30,678 bases of DNA, from the IMG/VR virus record IMGVR_UViG_3300030101_001822, positions 1 through 30,678 of that record, one strand, 5' to 3'. Origin of the DNA: a virus. Position 1 is the first letter of the stretch, and each line of letters starts with the position of its first letter. A program made the translations under genes and the position numbers. Shown piece by piece: positions 20,214-26,899 of the stretch. The notes below the pieces were generated by a model. That model ran no database searches. It was given only the letters and a program-made list of their open reading frames with translations, and was not told the DNA's origin.

Positions 20214-21374
20214 TTAGGAAGCTAAGGCGACTCTATTCCAATCATTAGATTTAAGGTTTAAAACTTTCCCTCCTAATTTTTGCCAAAAATCTACATTGTC
20301 AGCTTCAGCTGTATTTCCAACATTAGTGCAAGCATTAACTAAAGTTGCCTTAGATATTGGCTGTCCTTGTTCATAACCTCTTTGTCCTATAGTATTTAAT
20401 AAACCATCTAAAACACTAGAAGTTTCTTTTTTAGATAAAGACATAACCTTGCCTAAGTCCTCAACAGCTTCAGTATAATTTTTGCCAACAGCAATTTTAT
20501 CTTCTTTAGCTAATCTAATTTTCTCAACATTTTCATCAAATGTTTCTCTACTACCATAAGAGGAAATTATATCTCTTAATTGAAGCTTCAGGGCGTGGTT
20601 ATCGGCGTCCTTAGTTTCATCGGTTAAAATGTTATAATGGTCTCCAGTTCTAGCACTAGTAATATGTGCTTTCCTAGTTACATTTTCAGTTTGCATCCCA
20701 TTTGTACAAGCTAATGTCCAAGATATCCCAAAAACTGAAATACTACCAAAGCCTACTTCGCTGTTAGAAATACCAATCCCATGAGCCATAATATCATTAA
20801 CACCTGCATCAGCTGTTATAACTTCGCTTTTCAATCGAATGTAAAGCTTTTTATCGCTGTTGGCATAATTAACAATTTTCCATGAAGCACCAGACTCCCC
20901 AAGTGTAGGTAATGCAGATTCTAATAAATCAGAATTATCAAAAGTTTTAAATTTATCAGAAACAAATGCTCTAGCAATTCCAGTATGATGGTCATAATTA
21001 AATGGAGATAATGCATGAGGATTATCATAAGTTCTGATCATTCTCCTAACTGGATTTTTTTCAAATAAAGCATTAACAACGGCGTCCGTTTCCTCTGGAA
21101 CTTCATTTAATAAACGCCTAAATGTTGGGGCTTGGATTTCAATCTTATTTGCAATTTGATCTAAACATACTTGGTTTGCATTTAAGATTTGAGTTTTCTC
21201 TCCTCTATCAGCTTCCATAATAATCTGACTAATTTTAACGCCTTTGTCATTTTCTATGGTTTTAAACTGAAGTTGGTTTGTAGGTGCAATAAAGTCTTGT
21301 TTCATATCGTTATGACTTTTGATATCAATTAACAAACTCTCTAAAGTCCTACTATCGTTTTCTAAATGTCTCAT
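20214..21374 (-). CDS. DUF932 (phage/plasmid) family protein
   Basis: A 386-residue protein; start at the ATG at 21374, where AGGAG is six bases upstream, rather than the longer frame that begins in the terminator. Family signs are ARAFVSDKFKTFDNSDLLES, an NSEVGFGSISVFGIS segment and WTLACTNGMQ, all characteristic of DUF932 proteins in phages and plasmids (YfjQ-like). Length fits. Its biochemical function is not established to my knowledge. It is a single-gene early cassette, so it is probably made in quantity soon after infection. No membrane or catalytic motif is evident. Confidence 0.8.
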   Translation of the reverse strand: MRHLENDSRTLESLLIDIKSHNDMKQDFIAPTNQLQFKTIENDKGVKISQIIMEADRGEKTQILNANQVCLDQIANKIEIQAPTFRRLLNEVPEETDAVVNALFEKNPVRRMIRTYDNPHALSPFNYDHHTGIARAFVSDKFKTFDNSDLLESALPTLGESGASWKIVNYANSDKKLYIRLKSEVITADAGVNDIMAHGIGISNSEVGFGSISVFGISWTLACTNGMQTENVTRKAHITSARTGDHYNILTDETKDADNHALKLQLRDIISSYGSRETFDENVEKIRLAKEDKIAVGKNYTEAVEDLGKVMSLSKKETSSVLDGLLNTIGQRGYEQGQPISKATLVNACTNVGNTAEADNVDFWQKLGGKVLNLKSNDWNRVALAS

Positions 21375-21386
21375 ATTTTTCTCCTT

Positions 21387-21394
21387 TGTGTGAT
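21387..21394 (-). promoter_or_regulatory. Shared early leader element (DUF932 gene)
   Basis: Minus-strand ATCACACA followed directly by AAGGAG. A promoter is expected just upstream, but the TTGTTT in the terminator loop and a GTTTTA-type -10 are weak. Confidence 0.45.
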
Positions 21395-21410
21395 GGTTAA
21401 AACATAAAAA

Positions 21411-21437
21411 AAAACTGAGCAAACAATGCTCAGTTTT
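21411..21437 (-). terminator. Terminator after the 75-residue gene
   Basis: An 11-pair stem (AAAACTGAGCA with TGCTCAGTTTT) with a five-base loop and a nine-T run on the minus strand, between the 75-residue gene and DUF932. Confidence 0.85.
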
Positions 21438-21468
21438 TAATATATCAGATATTTCTTATATGTAAAGT

Positions 21469-21696
21469 TTAGTCTGTTTTAAAATCTTCTATAAAAAGAT
21501 GACCTCCACCATTTCCCTCTTCGTCTTGGCTTATAGCTACTTGAAAAGCTTTATCACCTTTTTTGACTAAAAGAACTGGAACGTATTCATTTTCATACCA
21601 TTCCTCTAATTTGAAAGCACATATTTTATATCCAATTAGTTGGCTATAATGTTTTTTTGCCCATTTTTCATAAGTTTTACTATAAGGTACACTCAT
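21469..21696 (-). CDS. Small early protein, unknown (75 residues)
   Basis: The start is the ATG at 21696, which overlaps the upstream stop as TAATG: MSVPYSKTYEKWAKKHYSQL, then YKICAFKLEEWYENEYVPVL and an acidic Gly-rich end (EEGNGGGHLFIEDF). It looks like a small alpha/beta domain with a beta hairpin. It is the third gene of the cassette 22252-21469, ended by a terminator. Function not recognised. Confidence 0.5.
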   Translation of the reverse strand: MSVPYSKTYEKWAKKHYSQLIGYKICAFKLEEWYENEYVPVLLVKKGDKAFQVAISQDEEGNGGGHLFIEDFKTD

Positions 21697-22055
21697 TATG
21701 CAAATCCCCATCTTTTTAAAACTTTAATATCATTTTCATCTACATTGTCTATTCGATCAATATAAACTTCAATCTCAGGGGAGTGCTGACAATCACCATC
21801 ATCGTCAATATATTCTCTAACCATAAAGAAATCATCATAGCCGTCTTTTTTAAAAACTTTAAAATTAGCATAAATTAATCTAAGTAAATCTATTTCTTTA
21901 ATTTGTTTACCGTCTTGATTTACTGCAACTTTCTCACTCCAAGTTCTGCCCTCAAAATCACGTTTGATTAACTTGCAATCTAAAAGATCAAAAAAATGTT
22001 TGTGGGAACGCTCATACGTCCCCTCATTTTCTACAGTTCTTATCATTACTGGCAT
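21696..22055 (-). CDS. Small early protein, unknown (119 residues)
   Basis: A polar alpha/beta protein starting MPVMIRTVENEGTYERSHKH, with VAVNQDGKQIKEIDLLRLIY in the middle and acidic DDDGDCQHSPEIEVYIDRID near the end. It has a strong ribosome site (GGAGG, seven bases before the ATG) and TAATG overlaps at both ends. No membrane part and no motif I can name. Likely a host-interaction or regulatory factor by context only. Confidence 0.5.
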   Translation of the reverse strand: MPVMIRTVENEGTYERSHKHFFDLLDCKLIKRDFEGRTWSEKVAVNQDGKQIKEIDLLRLIYANFKVFKKDGYDDFFMVREYIDDDGDCQHSPEIEVYIDRIDNVDENDIKVLKRWGFA

Positions 22056-22252
22056 TATTCATCCTCCTCATTTTCATCGTCATCTTCATCAGGTTCTCTA
22101 TAAAATAAAACGACATGTTCTATTTCACTATCATCGCCCTTTATCCAAGCAGTAATTTTTTTAAGATCCTGAGTGGTTGCATAAGACCAATTTGTATGGC
22201 CTTGCATTTCTTCACAAGCTTCGTCTAAAGCATCTGAATTATATCTCGACAT
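22055..22252 (-). CDS. Small acidic early protein (65 residues)
   Basis: MSRYNSDALDEACEEMQGHT, then DLKKITAWIKGDDSEIEHVV and a terminal run of Asp and Glu (EPDEDDDENEEDE). The strongly acidic tail resembles DNA-mimic or inhibitor-type phage proteins, though that is only a charge-based comparison. It is the first gene of its cassette, behind the shared leader and a promoter that overlaps a terminator. It overlaps the next gene as TAATG. Confidence 0.5.
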   Translation of the reverse strand: MSRYNSDALDEACEEMQGHTNWSYATTQDLKKITAWIKGDDSEIEHVVLFYREPDEDDDENEEDE

Positions 22253-22263
22253 AATTTTCTCCT

Positions 22264-22275
22264 ATAATATGTGAT
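22264..22275 (-). promoter_or_regulatory. Shared early leader element (65-residue gene)
   Basis: Minus-strand ATCACATATTAT followed by AGGAG before the ATG at 22252. Confidence 0.55.
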
Positions 22276-22285
22276 TTATCTTATA

Positions 22286-22314
22286 TATTTATCAAATGAA
22301 AAAGGCCATGTCAA
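22286..22314 (-). promoter_or_regulatory. Promoter overlapping a terminator (drives the 65-residue gene)
   Basis: Minus-strand TTGACA (22309-22314), of which four bases are in the terminator loop, a 17-base spacer and a weak TAAATA (22286-22291). Confidence 0.5.
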
Positions 22315-22323
22315 ACATGGCCT
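22303..22323 (-). terminator. Terminator after the 31-residue gene
   Basis: AGGCCATG pairs with CATGGCCT around a five-base loop, followed by TTTTTC on the minus strand. It lies just past the stop of the 31-residue gene. Confidence 0.75.
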
Positions 22324-22328
22324 ATATT

Positions 22329-22424
22329 TTATCTTCTACGTCTTGTTTTTGGGCGTTGGTTTTTATACTTATCGTAGTCTGATCCGTATAAAATTTTTCC
22401 AATCCAATCGAATAAAAAAAACAT
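22329..22424 (-). CDS. 31-residue peptide with hydrophobic start and basic tail
   Basis: From the ATG at 22424: MFFLFDWIGKILYGSDYDKY, then KNQRPKT and four Arg before TAA. A strong GGAGG site lies four bases before the start, and the gene begins one base after the upstream stop. A terminator follows at once. The aromatic hydrophobic start could insert into a membrane with the Arg tail in the cytoplasm. Too short for routine calling; the ribosome site is the main support. Confidence 0.55.
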   Translation of the reverse strand: MFFLFDWIGKILYGSDYDKYKNQRPKTRRRR

Positions 22425-22425
22425 C

Positions 22426-22632
22426 CTACCTCCTTTCATGTTGATTATCTATTACAGCATCGTTGTGTAATTCTGTATTGCTCTCCTGATCTTTCAATTG
22501 AGAATACAAAGTAATCCCATAGTCATATCCCATTTTATAAAAATACATATTTTCATGGTATTCAGATCTATGCCCCTCTAAAATTGCATCAGCAACACCA
22601 TCTTTAAAAGCTGATAGATCTTGATTATCCAT
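22426..22632 (-). CDS. Small early protein, unknown (68 residues)
   Basis: The start is the ATG at 22632 because GGAGG is six bases upstream; a longer frame would begin inside that site. It reads MDNQDLSAFKDGVADAILEG, then HRSEYHENMYFYKMGYDYGI and a polar end. The FKDGVADAILEG...YKMGYDYGITLY pattern is typical of small phage proteins with a helical hairpin. No function recognised. It is part of the cassette running from 24142 to 22329. Confidence 0.5.
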   Translation of the reverse strand: MDNQDLSAFKDGVADAILEGHRSEYHENMYFYKMGYDYGITLYSQLKDQESNTELHNDAVIDNQHERR

Positions 22633-22852
22633 TATTTTCCTCCTGATCATTTTCTATGAGTTCGTTCAGCAAATCTCTAAGCTGAAGTCTTTGTTGGGGC
22701 GTCCAAATATCTCGAGCAATATATGTGGTTCGCATCGTATTTTTTTCATGCTCGGCCACATCTATCAAAGAATTATATTCAAACTCTTTATGCTCTTCTT
22801 CATTGTGTTGAAAACCATCTCCCATCTCTTCTTTAGTCAGCCAATGTTTCAT
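22625..22852 (-). CDS. Small early protein, unknown (75 residues)
   Basis: A charged helical protein: MKHWLTKEEMGDGFQHNEEE, then FEYNSLIDVAEHEKNTMRTT and WTPQQRLQLRDLLNELIEND. It has no membrane part. It starts three bases downstream of the zinc-ribbon gene's stop and its end overlaps the next start. Function not recognised. Confidence 0.5.
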   Translation of the reverse strand: MKHWLTKEEMGDGFQHNEEEHKEFEYNSLIDVAEHEKNTMRTTYIARDIWTPQQRLQLRDLLNELIENDQEENNG

Positions 22853-22854
22853 AA

Positions 22855-23037
22855 TTAATCCTTTACTGCATCAATTTTGTAAGAATATGTATTAGGATAC
22901 GTTTGAGCTTCGTCCCAAATATAATCCTCATGTTCTAACCAAGATTTATGACAAGTCCAACATAAGTCCCAATTACTTTCAATGCGATATTCTGTGGTTT
23001 CAGTAGTGTTACAGCTTGCACAAATTAACTTTTCCAT
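22855..23037 (-). CDS. Small zinc-ribbon-like protein (60 residues)
   Basis: MEKLICASCNTTETTEYRIE, then WDLCWTCHKSWLEHEDYIWD. Two CxxC pairs (C6/C9 and about C26/C29) 16 residues apart form a single zinc ribbon. Overlap of 13 bases with the preceding Cys-rich gene, and a GGAGG site four bases before the ATG. Such small ribbons may bind nucleic acid or proteins; the partner is unknown. Confidence 0.6.
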   Translation of the reverse strand: MEKLICASCNTTETTEYRIESNWDLCWTCHKSWLEHEDYIWDEAQTYPNTYSYKIDAVKD

Positions 23038-23396
23038 AAAACCTCCATTTTTTTTAGTTTTTTTAATTGGTTTATAAAATACAAAGATGGTTTTTCTATG
23101 GTTTCGCCATTATCTTTTTTTGGAATTTCCATGAGATCAAACGCCAGTTCTAAAAACTCATTATCCGTACAATTATCAGGATAACAGTCTTCACAAAACC
23201 AACCTTGTTCACTTGTTTCATATTCAAAAACTTTTTCTTTACAAGAATCACATTCAACCATCTGACAATCAGCACACATAAATCCTGAAACTTCTCCGTC
23301 ATCAGCGGGAATACGGTTAACAAACTTACCTGATCCAAAACTTGTATCTTCTTTGCAATCGATACAAAGATTGCCTAAGTCTTTAATCTTTTCCAT
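23025..23396 (-). CDS. Multi-CxxC zinc-binding protein (123 residues)
   Basis: I chose the second of two adjacent ATGs (23396), which is six bases from GGAGG. Four CxxC pairs are visible in the first 80 residues: CIDC, CADC, CDSC and CEDC. They are set out like treble-clef or LIM-type zinc knuckles, then comes a helical acidic part (NEFLELAFDLMEIPKKDN) and a Lys-rich end. A protein-interaction zinc module is likely. It lies next to another ribbon protein in the same cassette. Confidence 0.6.
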   Translation of the reverse strand: MEKIKDLGNLCIDCKEDTSFGSGKFVNRIPADDGEVSGFMCADCQMVECDSCKEKVFEYETSEQGWFCEDCYPDNCTDNEFLELAFDLMEIPKKDNGETIEKPSLYFINQLKKLKKMEVLWKS

Positions 23397-23677
23397 CATA
23401 ATCCTCCTCTGTCGTAACCTTTTGGTAAATCTTTAAATCTGTGAATGTGCAAAGTTTTGTTTGTGTCGGTATCGTAAAATCCATCTGCTTTTTTAATACA
23501 AGCATATACATAAACTTCACAAACATGACTACGATCAGGACAATCTAAATCTAAGTCTGTGTTTAGATGGTAGTCGTAAGGTTTGCCATCATGCCAAACA
23601 CTACGCCACATATCTATCTCGCCCTTGTTTTTAAAATATCTAGCTGAGGCTACAGCTTTTTGAAATGCTTTATTCAT
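23396..23677 (-). CDS. Small early protein, unknown (93 residues)
   Basis: MNKAFQKAVASARYFKNKGE, then DMWRSVWHDGKPYDYHLNTD and a beta-type end (VCEVYVYACIKKADGFYDTD, HIHRFKDLP). It looks like a small folded alpha/beta protein. Its stop and the next start overlap. Function not recognised. Confidence 0.5.
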   Translation of the reverse strand: MNKAFQKAVASARYFKNKGEIDMWRSVWHDGKPYDYHLNTDLDLDCPDRSHVCEVYVYACIKKADGFYDTDTNKTLHIHRFKDLPKGYDRGGL

Positions 23678-23894
23678 CAGAAGTCTCCTTTGATGGTTTA
23701 TGTTTAATCAAAAGAGAAACCTCTGTCTGTGTGTCATTTAATTCAACTTCACTTAACAAGTCTTCATCAGAGCAATTAGCTAATCTTTTAATAATTGCTT
23801 TTCTAATGTCATCAGCTGTTACTGATTTGTAAGGATCTTCTGTTATATGGTTTACGGTAAAACCAAGGAAACCTAAGCTATTATATTGTTTCAT
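23670..23894 (-). CDS. Small early protein, unknown (74 residues)
   Basis: MKQYNSLGFLGFTVNHITED, then SVTADDIRKAIIKRLANCSD and SEVELNDTQTEVSLLIKHKP. It resembles a small helix-containing domain that may bind a partner. ATGA overlap with the upstream gene and an eight-base overlap with the downstream one. No family recognised. Confidence 0.5.
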   Translation of the reverse strand: MKQYNSLGFLGFTVNHITEDPYKSVTADDIRKAIIKRLANCSDEDLLSEVELNDTQTEVSLLIKHKPSKETSDE

Positions 23895-24142
23895 TCTTCT
23901 TCCTCCTCAACATTAACAACATCGAAACGTAAATCTCCAAAAGTCCAGTCTGCCAAATAATTTGCCAACAACTCTAATGATTTACCTCCATCCCTACCAT
24001 TGTAAACATCTGGGGCGTCTTCCAGTAATTTTTTCGCTACAGCTTTAGCTTTTTCTTTAGCTTCTTCTAAAGAATTAGCTTCAATATCAAAATTTTGATC
24101 AAGCCAAATATTAGCATCTAACTTAAAATAGTAATTTTTCAT
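23891..24142 (-). CDS. Small early protein, unknown (83 residues)
   Basis: MKNYYFKLDANIWLDQNFDI, then EANSLEEAKEKAKAVAKKLL and an end rich in Glu (FDVVNVEEEEE). The beta strand, 'NSLEEAKEKAKA' helix and beta strands pattern is common in small phage proteins of the DpnD/PcfM or similar 'ASLEEA' type, with no known action here. It is the first gene of a cassette of seven or more genes and sits behind a TTGACA-type promoter and the shared leader. Confidence 0.5.
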   Translation of the reverse strand: MKNYYFKLDANIWLDQNFDIEANSLEEAKEKAKAVAKKLLEDAPDVYNGRDGGKSLELLANYLADWTFGDLRFDVVNVEEEEE

Positions 24143-24155
24143 ACAATCTCCTATA

Positions 24156-24165
24156 TAATGTGTAT
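24156..24165 (-). promoter_or_regulatory. Shared early leader element (83-residue gene)
   Basis: Minus-strand ATACACATTA followed by TATAGGAG before the ATG at 24142. Confidence 0.5.
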
Positions 24166-24169
24166 AAGA

Positions 24170-24198
24170 GTTATCGCATACAATTAATTTATTGTCAA
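24170..24198 (-). promoter_or_regulatory. Extended -10 promoter, TTGACA-N17-GATAAC
   Basis: Minus-strand TTGACA at 24193-24198, inside the last codons of the nuclease gene, a 17-base spacer ending in TGC, and GATAAC at 24170-24175. The TATGCGATAAC core is identical at 27084. Confidence 0.6.
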
Positions 24199-24618
24199 AT
24201 CAAAAAGTTTTTTCCAGTCAAAAGGATATTGAAGTTGTAGGTATGGTTTGAGCTGAAGGCCTTTGCTTCTCAGCTCTACTGCATCTTTGCCTTGATACAA
24301 ATATAAATCCTCACGGCCTCTAACCATAATCCAAGTTGAACCATGTCCATGCCGAGTTAACCAAGCCACCTGATTAGGCGAAAGCTTCACAACATTACCA
24401 ACTGTAACTTTTAATTCTATAAAATGAAATTTACCTTTTGCGTCACAGACAAGTAAATCAGGTATGCCTAATGTCATCCAGTTTTCTATTCTTGTCAGGA
24501 TTATATTATCAGGCAGTTTTTCTACTGCTCTTTTGATCTCCTGATAGAAGCCGTTTTCCTTCTTCGGCTGAGGCGGTGTCTTCGTGGTCAATAACTCCCT
24601 CAACTCTTTTTGGTTCAT
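24184..24618 (-). CDS. VRR-NUC-type PD-(D/E)XK nuclease
   Basis: A 144-residue nuclease. The catalytic core is visible: GFYQEIKRAVEKL (first helix), IPDLLV with D54 as the metal-binding Asp, FHFIELKV with E68 and K70 as the E-x-K pair, and LSPNQVAWLTRHGHGSTWIM (motif with Gln and strand). Length is normal for stand-alone VRR-NUC proteins, which cut branched or nicked DNA. Its first 110 bases overlap the end of the small terminase gene in another frame; no later ATG would keep the core helix. A GGAG 13 bases before the ATG is weakly placed. A branched-DNA processing role before packaging is plausible. Confidence 0.75.
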   Translation of the reverse strand: MNQKELRELLTTKTPPQPKKENGFYQEIKRAVEKLPDNIILTRIENWMTLGIPDLLVCDAKGKFHFIELKVTVGNVVKLSPNQVAWLTRHGHGSTWIMVRGREDLYLYQGKDAVELRSKGLQLKPYLQLQYPFDWKKLFDLTIN

Positions 24619-25093
24619 ACGAATCTTTAATCTCCTTGAGAGCTTTTATTACTTCATCTTTAGACATACTGTCAATCGTGCCATGCCTAATCTCAGATTT
24701 ATTAATATAGATATTACCTTGTGCTTGTCCTCTTCTATACTCAGCCTGAACAGCGGCTGAATAAGCACCATTCTCTAAAGCTCTATCTCTAATTGTCTGC
24801 AAATCTTTTAAATGTCGTTTGTAATTAACGCCATATTTTTCATCCAGTTCATCCCTATAAAGTTGTATTGCTTTAACAACATGAGGACAGATTTCAGGAT
24901 TAGTCATTTCATAGGCTCTTGTATGAGCTGAAGAAACTGGAAAGCCCGCATTTATTGCAGCTTCTCTCATGGTTATCATACCATCATTAGAGACAAGTTC
25001 TTTAACAAACTTCTCTTGTTTACGAGAGAGCTTGCTATGTATGTCGACTTTTGGCCGACCTCTTCCTTTTTTCAAAGGTTTTAAAATACTCAT
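24509..25093 (-). CDS. terS: Terminase small subunit
   Basis: A 194-residue protein that recognises phage DNA for packaging and recruits the large subunit. The N-terminus is basic (KPLKKGRGRPKVDIHSKLSR), then a helix-turn-helix (RKQEKFVKELVSNDG, TMREAAINAGFPVSSAHTRA) and an oligomerisation core (YKRHLKDLQTIRDRALENGA, YSAAVQAEYRRGQAQGNIYI). The end (DSMSKDEVIKALKEIKDSYE) is the likely TerL-binding tail. The family pattern is clear. It lies about 6 kb from terL, in the early region. No ribosome site is seen: the predicted transcript start falls on the ATG, so the mRNA may be leaderless. Confidence 0.8.
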   Translation of the reverse strand: MSILKPLKKGRGRPKVDIHSKLSRKQEKFVKELVSNDGMITMREAAINAGFPVSSAHTRAYEMTNPEICPHVVKAIQLYRDELDEKYGVNYKRHLKDLQTIRDRALENGAYSAAVQAEYRRGQAQGNIYINKSEIRHGTIDSMSKDEVIKALKEIKDSYEPKRVEGVIDHEDTASAEEGKRLLSGDQKSSRKTA

Positions 25094-25099
25094 ATCTTA

Positions 25100-25128
25100 T
25101 ATATATAACAGAAATTATTTTTTTTCAA
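25100..25128 (-). promoter_or_regulatory. Promoter of terS, possibly leaderless
   Basis: Minus-strand TTGAAA (25123-25128), a 17-base spacer and TATATA (25100-25105). A start seven bases on would be at the terS ATG (25093). Confidence 0.5.
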
Positions 25129-25170
25129 AAAACTTTTTAGGCTCTTATAAGGCCAAACTTGATTTAACAG

Positions 25171-25276
25171 TATGGTTACATATTTGTATATCAGTAATGT
25201 AACCATATATGTAACTGCTATAATCCTTATATATAAAGGGATACAGAGTAAAAGTTACATGGTTACACTAGTTACA
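25171..25276. promoter_or_regulatory. GTTACA cluster upstream of terS
   Basis: Six copies of GTTACA or its complement lie at 25175, 25198, 25210, 25254, 25262 and 25271. The first two form an inverted repeat of 11-base arms (TATGGTTACAT at 25171-25181, ATGTAACCATA at 25197-25207). No gene is seen between 25094 and 25324. It is a candidate operator array or a packaging-recognition (pac) site next to terS. Confidence 0.6.
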
Positions 25277-25323
25277 CCTATTTTTTAATAAAATTATTTT
25301 TTTTATTTTTCTGTCTATATATA

Positions 25324-25351
25324 AAAGGCGATTACAAAAGTAACCGCCTTT
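25324..25351 (-). terminator. Terminator after the 105-residue gene
   Basis: AAAGGCG pairs with CGCCTTT, an A-C mismatch follows, then TTAC with GTAA around an AAAA loop. T-rich on both sides; on the minus strand it closes the 105-residue gene's cassette just after its stop. Confidence 0.75.
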
Positions 25352-25354
25352 TTA

Positions 25355-25672
25355 TTATTTAGCATAAATGTATTTATCTCTTAACTCTTCATATGTTATT
25401 CCCTCGTTTTTGTGAGGTACACATTTGCCTTCATATTTTTTGATAAATTTTTGAAGCTGCTTATGGTCTTTAGACCAATCTTTATAAGCTTCATCTTGTT
25501 TATCTAAGTCACTTAACATCTCTTCGACAATATACAATCGATACTTTGCTTCTGATAAAATATAACTATCAGGTAAAAGATCTTCAACCTGATCCCAAGT
25601 CATATCGTCAGATGAAATAAAGATATAATATAACTCATCGACTTTTTTTGCGTCTTTAACTATTTGTCTCAT
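25355..25672 (-). CDS. Early protein of unknown function (105 residues)
   Basis: A charged helical protein: MRQIVKDAKKVDELYYIFIS, then DDMTWDQVEDLLPDSYILSE and a Lys-rich helix (KDHKQLQKFIKKYEGKC). It has no membrane part and no motif I know. It forms a single-gene cassette with an extended -10 promoter, shared leader (ATCACACATTAAGGAG) and terminator, so it is probably expressed strongly and early. Function unassigned. Confidence 0.5.
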   Translation of the reverse strand: MRQIVKDAKKVDELYYIFISSDDMTWDQVEDLLPDSYILSEAKYRLYIVEEMLSDLDKQDEAYKDWSKDHKQLQKFIKKYEGKCVPHKNEGITYEELRDKYIYAK

Positions 25673-25684
25673 AATCTACTCCTT

Positions 25685-25694
25685 AATGTGTGAT
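25685..25694 (-). promoter_or_regulatory. Shared early leader element (105-residue gene)
   Basis: Minus-strand ATCACACATT followed by AAGGAG before the ATG at 25672. Confidence 0.6.
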
Positions 25695-25746
25695 TAAATT
25701 TTTTCTCTTACGATTTCAAACAGATATGAGATTTCTCTCATAATCT

Positions 25747-25775
25747 ATTATACCATATTTAAAAACTTTTTTCAG
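25747..25775 (-). promoter_or_regulatory. Promoter with extended -10 (105-residue gene)
   Basis: Minus-strand CTGAAA (25770-25775), a 17-base spacer ending in TGG and TATAAT (25747-25752). The leader from about 25740 to the ATG is close to 70 bases. Confidence 0.65.
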
Positions 25776-25877
25776 ATTTAATTTTATTTAGGAAAATCAA
25801 TAAGTTACAAATTAAAATTTTATAAATTTTATAATTTTGGCAATCGATTTCTGCCGATTCGCAACTTAACGATTCGT

Positions 25878-26600
25878 TTAATTTTTTGGAAATAAGTCTC
25901 TTTGCGAGGCGTGACTTGTGGACTTAGAATATGATGCTCCCAAACTCTCTTCGTAGTCCCCTTCCTTTTCAAGCTGACTTCTACATGGTGGTATCCAAAC
26001 CAAATCTGTTCCAAACGACCTTTCATCTTCTTCAAAGCCTTTCCAAACAAACCAAGCATAGCTCGTAGCTGTGGACGCCGTTGCCGATAGCTTTCCTTTA
26101 AGGATTGGTACTCGCTCTGTAAACTGAGCCACAAAATCAGGATGTGTTTCTTTAAATAATCTTTCATATCTTCCTACACTTTCTAAAAACTGTGTTCTTG
26201 CAAAGATAGCAACACAGTATCTTGCTTGTTTTAATGCTTTTAATACAAATTCTTCAGCCAGGTTAAATGGTGGATTGGTTACAATATAATGATACTTCTG
26301 CTTTTCGTCTGTTTTGAGAAAATCTGCAATTCGGTCTTGTCCATAATCATCTATGTCAGCTGAAACAACTGTATCAAAATACTCTTTTAATACTTTTGTC
26401 ATGTGACCAGCTCCGCAAGCTGGTTCCAAACAATTGATATGTCCATATCGGCCAGTAAACTTATCAGGTATACGCCAATATTTTTTTAAAACTTTTTCAA
26501 ACAACGCTCTCGTTGCCCAAGGCGGAGTAGGAAAGTAGTCTTTACTATCCTTATCTTCGTGCCTTTGGCTCATAACAGCGTGTGTTTTATTTTGTCCCAT
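25878..26600 (-). CDS. DNA methyltransferase (adenine-type), orphan
   Basis: A 240-residue SAM-dependent methyltransferase. It has YFPTPPWATRALFEKVL near the start, motif I LEPACGAGHMTKVL (58-71), an acidic motif II VVSADIDDYG (78-87) and motif IV IVTNPPFNLAEEF (106-118). NPPF is the catalytic motif of N6-adenine or N4-cytosine enzymes. No restriction enzyme is nearby, so it likely protects phage DNA or regulates it. It overlaps the preceding Cys-rich gene by 14 bases. Start alternatives: an ATG nine codons in (26573) is also possible, as neither has a good ribosome site. Confidence 0.82.
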   Translation of the reverse strand: MGQNKTHAVMSQRHEDKDSKDYFPTPPWATRALFEKVLKKYWRIPDKFTGRYGHINCLEPACGAGHMTKVLKEYFDTVVSADIDDYGQDRIADFLKTDEKQKYHYIVTNPPFNLAEEFVLKALKQARYCVAIFARTQFLESVGRYERLFKETHPDFVAQFTERVPILKGKLSATASTATSYAWFVWKGFEEDERSFGTDLVWIPPCRSQLEKEGDYEESLGASYSKSTSHASQRDLFPKN

Positions 26601-26889
26601 CAGGAACTATCCATTCTAAGTGATCCGTGTACCGTGCTTCAGGATACCTTTCTCTGATTTGTTCTGCTTCACAATCCCAACAAGTGTATTCAACATCACA
26701 GCTGGTACATTCTTTATTAGGCTCATAGTCATCATTTTCGATAAGCTTATAATTGTAAATACGTTTATCATCTATATAATAAATTTCACACTCTTCACAA
26801 ACTTCAGGCACTTCATCATCCCCAAGCATAGAGCTGTAGGTAAAATTACAATTAGTGCAAACAAATTTACCTTGTTGTTCTCTAATCAT
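26587..26889 (-). CDS. Cys-rich zinc-binding protein (100 residues)
   Basis: MIREQQGKFVCTNCNFTYSS, then VPEVCEECEIYYIDDKRIYN and ECTSCDVEYTCWDCEAEQIR. Four CxxC pairs (CTNC, CEEC, CTSC, CWDC) form two zinc ribbon-like sites in an acidic protein. It is transcribed just before the methyltransferase and overlaps it, so the two are a cassette with the shared leader. A zinc-dependent protein or nucleic-acid interaction is likely, but the target is not known. Confidence 0.6.
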   Translation of the reverse strand: MIREQQGKFVCTNCNFTYSSMLGDDEVPEVCEECEIYYIDDKRIYNYKLIENDDYEPNKECTSCDVEYTCWDCEAEQIRERYPEARYTDHLEWIVPDGTK

Positions 26890-26899
26890 TTCATCTCCT

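Noticed and set aside
25829-26167. Leftward 112-residue frame inside and beyond the end of the methyltransferase gene
   Set aside because: It lies almost wholly within the methyltransferase coding region in another frame, with a composition expected from a shifted frame and no ribosome site. The methyltransferase motifs fix the true frame.
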